The position numbers and the translations under genes are program-made. 64,000 nt of DNA from JBBKWJ01 sp037968895 (GTDB taxonomy: Bacteria; Actinomycetota; Acidimicrobiia; Acidimicrobiales; SZUA-35): positions 1 to 64,000 of the forward strand of contig JBBKWJ010000117.1 of the NCBI GenBank assembly GCA_037968895.1, read 5' to 3'. This document shows, piece by piece, positions 1 to 8,652 of the stretch (the stretch's first letter is position 1; each line of letters starts with the position of its first letter). The notes under the pieces were generated by a model that made no database searches, was not told the DNA's origin, and worked only from the letters and a program-made list of their open reading frames with translations.

Positions 1-48
1 CCCGAGAACAAGATCAAACGAGACACCGACCCAACCGAAGGCGTCTAA
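1..48 (+). CDS. C-terminal end of a gene entering from the left (partial)
   Basis: An open frame runs in from the window edge and ends with TAA, encoding a short hydrophilic tail that ends DTDPTEGV. It converges on the C-S lyase gene 10 bases away, which is where a preceding plus-strand gene would be expected to end. Only 15 residues are visible, so no family can be assigned, and a chance open frame is possible. Confidence 0.35.
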   Translation, partial: PENKIKRDTDPTEGV

Positions 49-58
49 GCCGCCTTGC

Positions 59-1216
59 TCATTCCTGATCTCGTCCCGCGCACACCCTGACGATCCGGTC
101 AAGCATGTCGTCCAGAATCTCTCGCGACGTTGCCAGATTGATCCGGGCCCAACCGTTGCCGAGTTCGCCGAAGGTCGGGCCGGGTGATACCGCGAGCTTC
201 TCTTGCTCGAGGAAGATCTCGCTTGGGTCGTCACCAAGGTTGTACGCCTCGAACCCTAGCCAGGCGAGGTATGTCGCTTCTGGCAGACGAAAATCAACAA
301 GCGGCAACTCGTCGCTGAGCCGGTCGGCGACGTGATCGCGTTGCGAGGTGAGGTGCTCCCTGATCTCGTCAAGCCAGGCCTCGCCGTCGGTCCAACATCG
401 TGCGGCCACTTTTGCTCCGATGGTGTTGACGCCGCCAAGTAAGTGGGCGGGCAAGCTGTCGAGTTTGGCCCTGAGCTCAGGCGGACCGACATGAGCTACC
501 GAGTAGCGGAACCCGGCGAGGCTGAACGATTTGCTCGCCGCTGACAGGGTCACCGTTCGTCTCGCTGCTCGCTCTCCCAACGACAGGAACGGCACGTGCG
601 ATGCTCCTGGATGAATCAGATCGGCCCAAATCTCATCGCTAAGAATCAAGAGGTCGTACTGCTCGGCTACGTCAAGGATGATGGCGAGTTCCGCTGCGTC
701 GAACACTCGTCCCGTCGGGTTGTGCGGGTTGCACAGAAGGATCGCCTTGGTAGTTGGGTCGATGACCGATTCAAGGGTCGCTCGATCGATTCGCCACTCC
801 TCACCGACGAGCGGGCAACTCACCATTCGCCGATTGAGCCCGGTGGCGGCGGTGATGAATGGCGGGTAGATCGGAGTGAAGAGAACCACACCGTCGCCCT
901 TGTTCAGATGCAGCCACAGCATCACCTCGATGCCCTGGAGTACCTCACAGAACGAGTAGGTCTCGTCGGCGGGGTAGTCAATGCCGTGCTTGGTCTTCAT
1001 CCATGTTCGCCACGCCTCTAGAGCTTGTTCACCCGCAACTCGTGTGTAGCCGAAGTCGCCTTTGTCAGCGACAGAGGCGATGGCGTCGAGCACCGGAGGC
1101 GCAGGGGCGAAATCCATGTCGGCCACCCAAGCCGGCAACACGTCATCTCCATCGCGACTCCACTTGATGCCTTCGAGGGTTCGCAGTCGATCAAGATCGG
1201 CTCCGTAGGTATTCAT
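59..1216 (-). CDS. MalY/PatB-family PLP-dependent C-S lyase (cystathionine beta-lyase type)
   Basis: Fold-type I aminotransferase-like enzyme of 385 residues, the usual length for MalY/PatB. These proteins cleave C-S bonds of cystathionine or other cysteine S-conjugates to a thiol, pyruvate and ammonia. Visible landmarks are the WVADMDF stretch near residue 30, the CNPHNPTG loop near 162-169, SDEIW with the cofactor-binding Asp near 194, and the Schiff-base lysine in SAASKSFSLAGFR (Lys229). The start codon overlaps the stop of the upstream methyltransferase by four bases (ATGA), so the two are translationally coupled. The true substrate is unknown; the neighbour suggests a thiol that is then methylated. 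A plain class I aminotransferase is less likely given the MalY-type N-terminus. Confidence 0.85.
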   Translation of the reverse strand: MNTYGADLDRLRTLEGIKWSRDGDDVLPAWVADMDFAPAPPVLDAIASVADKGDFGYTRVAGEQALEAWRTWMKTKHGIDYPADETYSFCEVLQGIEVMLWLHLNKGDGVVLFTPIYPPFITAATGLNRRMVSCPLVGEEWRIDRATLESVIDPTTKAILLCNPHNPTGRVFDAAELAIILDVAEQYDLLILSDEIWADLIHPGASHVPFLSLGERAARRTVTLSAASKSFSLAGFRYSVAHVGPPELRAKLDSLPAHLLGGVNTIGAKVAARCWTDGEAWLDEIREHLTSQRDHVADRLSDELPLVDFRLPEATYLAWLGFEAYNLGDDPSEIFLEQEKLAVSPGPTFGELGNGWARINLATSREILDDMLDRIVRVCAGRDQE

Positions 1217-2295
1217 GGCCTCACCTCGAAATAGCGGTTGGAAACGTCGTGGTCGAATTCACGAATCTCGACCGACCGGAACCCGGCCGCTTCGGCCCAC
1301 CCGATAAGTCTCTGGGGATGGAGGCCCATGGTGCCGAGGCCAGCACCGCCAGGAGCGGAAAGGGCAGAGTTCATGCAGTACGCGACCGACATCGAATAGA
1401 AGAGCGGCAGCATCGGATTGTGCAGATTGTCTTCGAACCGTTCCCCCGCCTTGATGTCGGCGATGAGCCACACACCATCGGGTCGCAGTGCAGACTTCAC
1501 TCGCTCAATGGCTTTCACGGGGTACGGGAGGTCGTGAACAACATCGAGTGTCAGCACGAACTCGGCCTCGCCTTCTGGGATGTCGTCAAAGGTACCTTCG
1601 ACGAATTCGACGTTGTCGAGACCAGCCTCCTCTGCCCGCTTTCGAGCTGCGCCGATCGCATGACCTGAGGGATCAATACCGATGACCTTGCTCTTCGGAA
1701 AGGCCTCGCCGATCGTGCACGCCGCTATCCCCGAACCGCACCCTACGTCGTACATCGTGATGCCTTCGACGAGACGCTCCGTCAGACCTTCAACCGACTT
1801 CAGCACGACGGGCACAAGGAAATGCTGCTGGCTTCCAGAGCTCAACTCGGCCTGCATGTGACAAGTCGACTCACCGTGGTCGTCCCAAGAAAACCCGACG
1901 CCCGTCTTAAAGGCCTCGGCTAGTCGATCGACGGTTGCAGGCGTGAGGGGGGCACCGAAGATGCTGCCGACAAAACCAGGTTGGCCAGCGCGGGCGAGGA
2001 CCACCGCCATTTCCGGCGACATACCAAATACACCGTCGCTCAGACTCAAAAGCTTGGCTGCCGTCACTGCGTGGAGCCACTCTTCAACCCAGCGTGGGTG
2101 CAGGTCGGTCCGTTCGGCCAACGCCTCGATCGTCGCCGGGTTGTCGTCGAGCGCCGCAAACAGCCCAAGTCGATGTCCGAGATGGATCATCGTGGCCAGC
2201 AACTCGCCTTGCTTGATCTGGAATACCGTGAACACTGCGAGCTTCAGCAGGTCGGGATTCGGGACGGACGGTGGAGATGAAGTGGCGGTCGTCAT
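1213..2295 (-). CDS. SAM-dependent class I methyltransferase with N-terminal winged-helix domain
   Basis: 360 residues in two parts. Residues about 20-110 look like the winged-helix dimerisation domain found in small-molecule O/S/N-methyltransferases, and a Rossmann methyltransferase core follows. Motif I is seen as DVGCGSG (about 183-189), followed by an acidic loop near GIDPSG and the motif IV region LTLDVVHDLP. Such proteins use S-adenosylmethionine to methylate a small acceptor. The four-base overlap with the downstream C-S lyase suggests one operon and possibly one pathway, with lyase-released thiol as a candidate acceptor (inference). The ATG start is preceded, six bases upstream, by CAAGAT, a possible -10 of a leaderless transcript. 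Confidence 0.8.
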   Translation of the reverse strand: MTTATSSPPSVPNPDLLKLAVFTVFQIKQGELLATMIHLGHRLGLFAALDDNPATIEALAERTDLHPRWVEEWLHAVTAAKLLSLSDGVFGMSPEMAVVLARAGQPGFVGSIFGAPLTPATVDRLAEAFKTGVGFSWDDHGESTCHMQAELSSGSQQHFLVPVVLKSVEGLTERLVEGITMYDVGCGSGIAACTIGEAFPKSKVIGIDPSGHAIGAARKRAEEAGLDNVEFVEGTFDDIPEGEAEFVLTLDVVHDLPYPVKAIERVKSALRPDGVWLIADIKAGERFEDNLHNPMLPLFYSMSVAYCMNSALSAPGGAGLGTMGLHPQRLIGWAEAAGFRSVEIREFDHDVSNRYFEVRP

Positions 2296-2331
2296 CGTCG
2301 AATCTTGGCATGGGGCCGCCGCTGATGCGAT

Positions 2332-3402
2332 CTAGCGCTTCACCTTTTGTGCGACAGCGCTCACGAGAGCAGCAAGCTTCGGCTGTGGTGCCGCCACGCT
2401 GAACTTGGGCTCAGCCTCGCCCGTCATCCAGCGCGCAGTCCGAGACCCGAGCCACGCCAACCTCGACGTATCTTGCTCTGATCCGGGAACAATGAAGTAG
2501 ATTCCGTCGTGTTCGCCAGCCTGCGGGATGCCATCGGCTGTGAACACGAAAGTCGACTGCCACGCAGCAGAGATCCTGACCTCTTCGCCGTCGGCTGAGG
2601 CGCTTTGAAGCGCCGGTTGACTACCGATTAAGCGAGCCGCCACCTCATCGCGAGCGTCCACAAGCGGCCCACCAACCTGGGCAGCAGCAAGCACACGACC
2701 ATCGCCGAGGCGTCGCAGACCAACGTCGGGCAGGAGCTTGACTTTGTCGGCAACCGGTTCGGTGACGACATATGTCCAAGGCTCAGTCTTCGTCCGAGCC
2801 GACGACTTCGGCACAAGCCGCTTGAGCAACCCAGCGTCAGTGATAACAACCTGTTTCGCGAACAACCGACCGGCCGAAGTGCGGACGTTGAACCCACCAC
2901 CAACGGCTGGCTTCACGTCGACAACGCGGGTGTTCTGTCGAATAGCGGCCCCCTGAGCAGCCGCCACCTTGGCCAGACCGATGACATATGCGTACGGATC
3001 TACGGACTTCGTCGCCGCGTCGAACCCGCAGCCAATCTTGAACTCGCTGATGACCCGGCTCGTCCAGCGATGTGCTTCGCTTGCGGCCGCGTGTATCCGC
3101 GTGGCTCGTTCGCGTTCGTCGGGAATGGTGATGGTCGTAGGCAGAGTGTCGTGCATAACGCCAAGACCGCTAGCGAATGGTCCACAGCCGACCTCGCCCG
3201 CCTCGACAACAAACACATCATGTTGTCTGACAGCAAGTTCGGTGGCGGCGCCGAGGCCAGCGAGACCGGCTCCGATAACCAACACCTCGACCTCGCGAGG
3301 TAGCGGGGCCGTCACCGACAGGCCAGCCGGAAGTCCAGTGGCGAACACGGATCCCGCAGTAAAGCCGGACGCGAGACGGATGGGTAAATTCGTGGTTGAC
3401 AC
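2332..3402 (-). CDS. FAD-dependent oxidoreductase (DAO/glycine-oxidase-like fold)
   Basis: Predicted flavoprotein of about 356 residues. A hydrophobic strand leads into the dinucleotide-binding motif GAGLAGLG (about residues 44-51), followed by an acidic FVVEAGE end of the second strand. The middle includes a substrate domain, and the C-terminus carries a second FAD-contact region near DGIPQAG. This is the DAO superfamily plan, oxidising amines or amino acids; the substrate cannot be read. I chose the GTG at 3402 and not the longer frame to 3513, because the longer form would overlap the upstream ABC-F gene and because TACCTT sits exactly six bases before this GTG, as in leaderless actinobacterial genes. 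About 36 bases separate it from the methyltransferase on the same strand. Confidence 0.7.
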   Translation of the reverse strand: MSTTNLPIRLASGFTAGSVFATGLPAGLSVTAPLPREVEVLVIGAGLAGLGAATELAVRQHDVFVVEAGEVGCGPFASGLGVMHDTLPTTITIPDERERATRIHAAASEAHRWTSRVISEFKIGCGFDAATKSVDPYAYVIGLAKVAAAQGAAIRQNTRVVDVKPAVGGGFNVRTSAGRLFAKQVVITDAGLLKRLVPKSSARTKTEPWTYVVTEPVADKVKLLPDVGLRRLGDGRVLAAAQVGGPLVDARDEVAARLIGSQPALQSASADGEEVRISAAWQSTFVFTADGIPQAGEHDGIYFIVPGSEQDTSRLAWLGSRTARWMTGEAEPKFSVAAPQPKLAALVSAVAQKVKR

Positions 3403-3408
3403 ACCACG

Positions 3409-3414
3409 AAGGTA
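3409..3414 (-). promoter_or_regulatory. Putative leaderless -10 (TACCTT) for the FAD oxidoreductase
   Basis: Reading the minus strand, TACCTT ends exactly six bases before the GTG start at 3402. This fits the TANNNT -10 consensus with transcription beginning at the first base of the start codon. No Shine-Dalgarno sequence is seen. It is a short motif, supported mainly by recurrence of the same geometry at other genes here. Confidence 0.4.
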
Positions 3415-3470
3415 GCCGACCACGCAGCAACTCGAAGCACATCTTCGGATTTCAGATGGCGAGACGCCTC

Positions 3471-5246
3471 TTACGAGCGAGAGGCCTCTTGTTCCTCCGC
3501 AAGCTGGAGCCACGCTTCTTCCTGCTCGGCAAGACTTGACTCGACATCCGCAAGTTCCGAACCGAGTCCGACAAGCTTGGTGTGATCGCTAGCCGCAGCC
3601 TCGAGGCTCGCCAATAACGCCACTCGTTTCTTATCGAGCCGAGCGATTTCCTTCTCTGCCGTTCGGAGCAAGTGGCCGATTGTGCTGCTTGATCGGCCGC
3701 CCTTGTCTTTCTGGCGGTCGTCCCCAGATTTCTTCGCTTGCTTCTTCTTTGCTTGCTTCTCGGGCTTCTTCTTCGAATTCGCCCCGCGACGCTGTGCATC
3801 CCAGGCCGGATAACCGCCCGCGACTCGACCAACGAACCCTTCACCGTCGATCACGAGCGCGTCGGTGACGACGCGCTCGAGAAACGCTCGATCATGGCTC
3901 ACCACCACGATCGCCCCTGGCCAATCTTCTAAGAAATCTTCAAGCGCCCTAAGACTTTCCAGGTCAAGATCGTTTGTCGGTTCGTCAAGGAACAACACGT
4001 TTGGCTTCGCCGCGAGCGTGGTGAGAAGTTGGAGCCGACGACGCTCGCCGCCCGAGAGTGTCCCTACCTGCGCCCACTGCGTGTCTTTGTCGAACCAGAA
4101 CGACTCAAGCAACCGAGCGTCGGTCCAGTCAGGCTCTCGGTTTGGGCCAGCGACAACCTCGCGTGCTCGCGCCGTTGGGTCAAGGTCTGCTCCGTGCTGA
4201 TCGTAGTAGCCAAGCTCGACCGTCGACCCCCACTTCACCGTGCCGACCTGCGGCTCAGCGCGCTTGGCCATCAGATTAAGCAGCGTGGTCTTTCCCGCTC
4301 CGTTTGGGCCGACAATGCCAAGCCGCTCGCGCGGGTCGAGCATCAGATCGACGTCGTGAAATAGCTCACGACCATCAGGAGCCGTCGCACCTACACCGTG
4401 CAGTTCGATAACGACGTCGCCAAGACGAGGCGTCGGGAACTCAAGGTTGAGGTCGGCCGGCCGCGCCGGGCCCTCAGCCTTTGTGTTCACGAGCGCAGTG
4501 GCCGACGCAATACGGGCCTTCGGCTTCGCCGTTCGAGCCGGCGCCCCACGTCGGAGCCAGGCCAGCTCAGTCTTCGCAAGGTTCTTGCGGATGGATTCTG
4601 CGCTTGCTGCGGCGGTGTCTCGTTCCGACTTCGCTTCGAGGTAGTCGGCATAATTGCCCTCGTGGACAAACCCTGTGCCCCGATCGAGCTCGATCATTCG
4701 GGTCGTCGTGCGGTCGAGCAGGTGACGGTCGTGGGTGACAAGAATCAACCCGCCGCGATACGCCGCGAGATAGTCCTCGAGCCACTGGATTCCGTCGAGG
4801 TCAAGGTGGTTCGTTGGCTCATCAAGAATCAGTAAGTCGCTCGGGGCTAGTAGGGCCACTGCCAGCGACACTCGCTTGATCTCGCCGCCGGACAGCGTGT
4901 CGACGTCACGATCGAAGTGCGCTCCCATGCCGAGTCTCGTCAGCACCGCTTCCGCCTCCCACGCCCGCTCGGGGTCTGCGTCGGCCGAGACGATGCCGAG
5001 CACCGTGCCAGGAGGAAGAGGCGCCTCCTGGTCGAGCATCGAGATACGAACGCCCCCACCCAACCGAACTTCGCCTTCCTCGGGCGGGACCTTGCCCGCG
5101 ATCACTCGAAGCAGCGTCGATTTGCCGGTCCCATTAATGCCAACAAGGCCAAGGCGGTCGCCAGTCGAGATGGTCACCGAGACGTCACGGAACAATGGCC
5201 GATCGGGTCGGGTCATGGTGGCGGCTATGACGTCAACAAGGATCAC
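3471..5246 (-). CDS. ABC-F family ATPase, Uup-like, with C-terminal coiled coil
   Basis: Soluble protein with two ABC ATPase domains in one chain (591 residues) and no membrane segment, the ABC-F plan. ABC-F proteins bind the ribosomal E site and relieve translation stalling or confer resistance to ribosome-targeting drugs. First domain: Walker A GINGTGKST (about 36-44) and signature LSGGE. Second domain: GPNGAGKTT, signature TLSGGERRR and Walker B NVLFLDEPTNDLD. A linker with RRGAPARTAKPKAR follows domain one. The last 90 residues are Lys-rich and then heptad-like, as in the DNA/ribosome-binding tail of Uup. The start is GTG; TAGCCT lies seven bases upstream, suggesting a leaderless message. 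The gene is divergent from the SGNH hydrolase. Confidence 0.88.
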   Translation of the reverse strand: MILVDVIAATMTRPDRPLFRDVSVTISTGDRLGLVGINGTGKSTLLRVIAGKVPPEEGEVRLGGGVRISMLDQEAPLPPGTVLGIVSADADPERAWEAEAVLTRLGMGAHFDRDVDTLSGGEIKRVSLAVALLAPSDLLILDEPTNHLDLDGIQWLEDYLAAYRGGLILVTHDRHLLDRTTTRMIELDRGTGFVHEGNYADYLEAKSERDTAAASAESIRKNLAKTELAWLRRGAPARTAKPKARIASATALVNTKAEGPARPADLNLEFPTPRLGDVVIELHGVGATAPDGRELFHDVDLMLDPRERLGIVGPNGAGKTTLLNLMAKRAEPQVGTVKWGSTVELGYYDQHGADLDPTARAREVVAGPNREPDWTDARLLESFWFDKDTQWAQVGTLSGGERRRLQLLTTLAAKPNVLFLDEPTNDLDLESLRALEDFLEDWPGAIVVVSHDRAFLERVVTDALVIDGEGFVGRVAGGYPAWDAQRRGANSKKKPEKQAKKKQAKKSGDDRQKDKGGRSSSTIGHLLRTAEKEIARLDKKRVALLASLEAAASDHTKLVGLGSELADVESSLAEQEEAWLQLAEEQEASRS

Positions 5247-5253
5247 GTTGCGC

Positions 5254-5259
5254 AGGCTA
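5254..5259 (-). promoter_or_regulatory. Putative leaderless -10 (TAGCCT) for the ABC-F gene
   Basis: On the minus strand TAGCCT ends seven bases before the GTG start of the ABC-F gene. Distance and TANNNT pattern match a leaderless promoter. It shares the 109-base divergent gap with the SGNH hydrolase promoter. Confidence 0.4.
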
Positions 5260-5343
5260 CAGAGCTGGGTGTTTCTTTAGGGTTTCGTAGTCGTCGAAGA
5301 TTTGCCCAAACGAGCGCGGTATCAAAACACCCCGCAACTCTGG

Positions 5344-5349
5344 CACACT
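5344..5349 (+). promoter_or_regulatory. Putative leaderless -10 variant (GGCACACT) for the SGNH hydrolase
   Basis: CACACT, preceded by GG, ends exactly six bases before the GTG at 5356. The same GGCACACT is found seven bases before the start at 53741, and GGCCACACT six bases before the GTG at 40473. The first base deviates from the TANNNT consensus, so this is tentative. Confidence 0.3.
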
Positions 5350-5355
5350 CACCAG

Positions 5356-6087
5356 GTGGCCAACGCGGACACCAGCTCCCTTTCGGAGCTCCCAGTAAAA
5401 ATGCCAGGCATTGGCCTTCGGTCAGCGGCGCGCGTCATTCCGGGGCTGCGAAACGTCTTTGGCCAGATCGAGCCATACACGCAGTGGTGGTGTGAGCAGA
5501 ACCAAGAAGCGCTCAGTCAGGTCGGCAAACGCTGGATCGTAATTGGCGATTCGATGTCGCTTGGAATCGGAGCGCACGAACCGCAGGGTTCCTACGTTGG
5601 TCATCTACTCGGCGAGCTCAACAAGGCGGCCGAGCCACAGAAGCCGTGGCACGTCATCAACCTCGCAATGTCTGGAGCCAAGGTGTCTGACGCTGTTGAG
5701 CGTCAGATTCCACAGCTTCATTCGCTGGCCGAGCACGATCACTCGATTGATGTCGTCACAGTGTTCATTGGTTCGAACGATGTGTTGTGGTCGCTCGCAG
5801 GCAGCGCATTTCGTGAACAGATTCGGTTACTGATCGCAGGTCTTCCACAGAACTCTGTCGTGTGCGAAGTGTGGGGCACCTCCCGACGAGCGCAGTCGTG
5901 TAATCGATTGCTGCGAAGGCTGAGCGAGGAACACGGCATTATCTCGGTAAACCCGTGGAACCAAGAACGCCCGAAGGGTGCGGTCCTTCAAGGATCCGAT
6001 CGCTTCCATCCGAATGAGCACGGCTACCGACTCATCTCTCGGCCTATTCTCGATGCCATAACCACGGCGTCTGGTCTGGCTGGCTAA
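5356..6087 (+). CDS. SGNH/GDSL-family hydrolase (putative esterase/lipase)
   Basis: Member of the SGNH hydrolase fold, which cleaves ester bonds of lipids, acetylated sugars or similar substrates. Block I is IGDSMSLG, with the nucleophile Ser near residue 66. The block III asparagine lies in FIGSNDVLW, and block V is DRFHPNEHGY, carrying the catalytic Asp and His. No convincing signal peptide is present, so it is probably cytoplasmic. The frame is open from 5302. I prefer the GTG at 5356 because of the leaderless -10 geometry; an ATG at 5401 with a GGAG 12 bases upstream is an alternative that would still keep all catalytic blocks. DUF3097 follows 10 bases downstream. Confidence 0.78.
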   Translation: MANADTSSLSELPVKMPGIGLRSAARVIPGLRNVFGQIEPYTQWWCEQNQEALSQVGKRWIVIGDSMSLGIGAHEPQGSYVGHLLGELNKAAEPQKPWHVINLAMSGAKVSDAVERQIPQLHSLAEHDHSIDVVTVFIGSNDVLWSLAGSAFREQIRLLIAGLPQNSVVCEVWGTSRRAQSCNRLLRRLSEEHGIISVNPWNQERPKGAVLQGSDRFHPNEHGYRLISRPILDAITTASGLAG

Positions 6088-6097
6088 CCTCGCGACG

Positions 6098-6919
6098 ATG
6101 TCGGGAATCCTGAGCGAACCACTTGACGTAAACGGTCCGAAGCGGCGGACACCTGACTGGCCGCCGCTCGAAGCAGTGCTCGGCACTGTCGTACGCCACC
6201 GCTCGCACGGCTATGTCGGCCAGATCATCCGGTTCGGCCCTGACTGGCTGACGCTCCGAGAATCCAATGGCCGAGAACACGTGTTGCGCGTCGAAAAAGG
6301 CGCTTTTTCACACGACGGCAGCACGGTTTCCCTAATTCCGCCTCGAAAGAAGGCGCCTGCGGGCACAGGGGTTACGGCGTCCGGTTCAGTCGCAATGCCG
6401 AACGTCAAGGCCCGAATCGCCTTGCCGAGCCGAATCTTGGTTGAAGGCCGACACGACGCAGAACTCGTCGAGAAGGTTTGGGGCGACGACCTTCGCATCG
6501 AGGGAGTTGTCGTCGAGCCCTTGCACGGCGCGGACGACCTCGCCGAAGTAGTCCGCAACTTCGGGCCTCGCCCTGGCCGCCGTCTCGGCATCCTGCTCGA
6601 CCACCTCGTCGATCACAGCAAAGAGACGCGAATCGCGGCCACCATCGACCACCCCGATGTACTCATCACCGGCCATCCTTACGTCGACATTTGGCAGGCC
6701 GTCCGACCATCGGTGCTCGGCATCGAAGCGTGGCCCGTGATCCCGAAAGGCACCGATTGGAAAACCGGTGTGTGCGCGGCGTTCGGTTTCACCGGAGACT
6801 CGGGCCAGCTATGGCAGAGGATTCTGGGCCGCGTCAACAGCTTCACCGATCTCGAAGCGCCACTCGTCGGCGCGGTTGAGCAGCTCATCGACTTCGTCGC
6901 CCCACCGACCGAACACTAG
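6098..6919 (+). CDS. DUF3097 family protein
   Basis: Protein of 273 residues matching the DUF3097 family as I remember it from actinobacteria. The hallmark stretch is ILVEGRHDAELVEKVWGDDLR (about residues 112-132), followed by VVVEPLHGADDL, and the layout resembles a Toprim-like nucleotide-cleavage fold (EGxxD near the start, then a GRRLGILLDHLVD strand). An N-terminal small beta domain (about 25-70) precedes it. Function is not established. It lies 10 bases behind the SGNH hydrolase and converges on the GGDEF-EAL gene. Confidence 0.82.
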   Translation: MSGILSEPLDVNGPKRRTPDWPPLEAVLGTVVRHRSHGYVGQIIRFGPDWLTLRESNGREHVLRVEKGAFSHDGSTVSLIPPRKKAPAGTGVTASGSVAMPNVKARIALPSRILVEGRHDAELVEKVWGDDLRIEGVVVEPLHGADDLAEVVRNFGPRPGRRLGILLDHLVDHSKETRIAATIDHPDVLITGHPYVDIWQAVRPSVLGIEAWPVIPKGTDWKTGVCAAFGFTGDSGQLWQRILGRVNSFTDLEAPLVGAVEQLIDFVAPPTEH

Positions 6920-6929
6920 AAACCTGCAG

Positions 6930-8525
6930 CTAGGCGCGCCGCTCCGGGCGACCCTGATGCAACGAATGCTCTGGAGACGGCGCAGCCGGACCGATTGGAC
7001 CAGCCGACGGCCGCACGCCGAACCAACTCACAGGGTCGATCTCAGTGGCTGGAACGGGCTTGCTAAATAGGTATCCCTGCATCACGTCGATGCCGTAGTC
7101 AAGCAACTGTCGAACCTGGTCGGTGCTCTCTACACCCTCGGCAATGACCTGAAGTCCGAGCGCCTTGGCCATGGCGGTAATCGCTTCGATGATGGCTCTG
7201 CTCGCGCCCCCCATTTCATCAACGAAAGTCTTGTCGATCTTGAGTGACGAGACCATGTCGAACTGCTTGACATAGCTCAGTGACGACTGTCCCGTGCCGA
7301 AGTCGTCAATGGCAAGCGAGACGCCGAGCGCCTGAATTTCTCGCAGCACGCTAAGTCCATCGAGGTGGTCGATGACGACATCTTCGATGATCTCAAGTTG
7401 AAGCTGTGATGGATCAAGATTCGACCAGGCAAGGATCTCCTGCACCCGCAATGGAAAGTTGCTATCGAGCAGTTGCTGCTCGGCGATGTTCACACTCATC
7501 TTCACTTGCTTGGCGTCTGGGTTCAGATGGTTCCAGACTGCGGCTTGAGCGCATGCCTCGCGGAGGACCATCTCGCCGATTCTGGCCATCATGCCAGTTT
7601 CTTCTGCGACCGCGAGGAACTCGGCCGGGCCAAGCAGGCCACGAGTGGGGTGCTGCCATCGCACGAGCGCTTCAAACCCGTAGAGGGATCGTGTGCTCAC
7701 CGAGATGAGGGGCTGGTAGTGCACAACAAACTGAGACGAATCGAGCGCACCCGTGAGATCGCGTTCGGTGTCGAGCCGTGTTGTGACTTCTTGTCGCTGT
7801 ATCTCGTCAAACACCGCGTAGCCGCTTCGGCTCCGCTTCGCTTTGTACATCGCAGCGTCAGCATCTCGGACGAGCTCCTCACCGGTCCGAACATCATCTG
7901 GCCGGGCAATCGCGACGCCAATGCTCGTCGAGACAACGAGATTGCTGCCATAGAGCGAAACCGGCGCGGCGAAGGTTTTGAGAATCTGCTCGGCAACCGC
8001 CAAGACCGACTTTTCTGACAGGAGATCACGCGTGATGATGACGAATTCGTCGCCACCGAATCGGGCAACGACATCGCTGCCACGGACGGTGTGTTTCAGC
8101 CGCCCAGCAATAATGCGAAGCAGCTCGTCACCCGCCTCATGCCCCATCGAATCGTTGATGACCTTGAAGCGGTCGAGGTCGAGGAACATCACGCCAAGGA
8201 CGGTTCCCGCGTCGCGAGAACCCTTTACGGATTGCTCAAGCTCCTCGAACAACGCAATACGGTTCACAAGTCCTGTCAGGTTGTCGTGACGGGCCTGGTG
8301 GGCAGTTTTCTCATAGCTGACCTGGCTATTGCGGTTTTGCCAGCTGTGCACGCCGACAAACAATGTGCTTCCCGCGATCGCCGCCATCGCACCGATCGCG
8401 GCCGCGCCAAGCTCGCGCCAGGAGAGGCCGTAGCCAAGCCAAAGCGCAACCAAGGCACATAGAGAAGCCCCGAGACCGGCAACGCCAACGCCGCCAGGAC
8501 TTATGCCGAACCGATTACTTTGCAC
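6930..8525 (-). CDS. Membrane-bound GGDEF-EAL protein (diguanylate cyclase / c-di-GMP phosphodiesterase)
   Basis: Two hydrophobic helices (about residues 10-60) precede a GGDEF domain and a C-terminal EAL domain. The cyclase motif is RFGGDEF, preceded five residues earlier by RGSD, a typical RxxD product-inhibition site. The EAL part retains EALVRW, the Asn of MSVNIAE, the Glu of EIIEDV, DDFGTG, the Lys of LKIDKTF and AEGVES, so phosphodiesterase activity is plausible. Both signature motifs are intact, so the net direction cannot be told. There is no recognisable periplasmic sensor, only the short membrane anchor. The start is GTG with a good GAGAGAGGG ribosome-binding site. It is divergent from the HEPN-like gene across 127 bases. 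Confidence 0.92.
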   Translation of the reverse strand: MQSNRFGISPGGVGVAGLGASLCALVALWLGYGLSWRELGAAAIGAMAAIAGSTLFVGVHSWQNRNSQVSYEKTAHQARHDNLTGLVNRIALFEELEQSVKGSRDAGTVLGVMFLDLDRFKVINDSMGHEAGDELLRIIAGRLKHTVRGSDVVARFGGDEFVIITRDLLSEKSVLAVAEQILKTFAAPVSLYGSNLVVSTSIGVAIARPDDVRTGEELVRDADAAMYKAKRSRSGYAVFDEIQRQEVTTRLDTERDLTGALDSSQFVVHYQPLISVSTRSLYGFEALVRWQHPTRGLLGPAEFLAVAEETGMMARIGEMVLREACAQAAVWNHLNPDAKQVKMSVNIAEQQLLDSNFPLRVQEILAWSNLDPSQLQLEIIEDVVIDHLDGLSVLREIQALGVSLAIDDFGTGQSSLSYVKQFDMVSSLKIDKTFVDEMGGASRAIIEAITAMAKALGLQVIAEGVESTDQVRQLLDYGIDVMQGYLFSKPVPATEIDPVSWFGVRPSAGPIGPAAPSPEHSLHQGRPERRA

Positions 8526-8652
8526 CCCTCTCTCAACGGCAGAAGTCCCGAATAGTTGAGCGCGGGGCCCTGTTCGCCAAACCCTGGGGATATGTCCTCA
8601 ACACAGGCCCCGAAACGGCCGATAGGAGGTCAGAGAAGGAGGAAACCCATCC

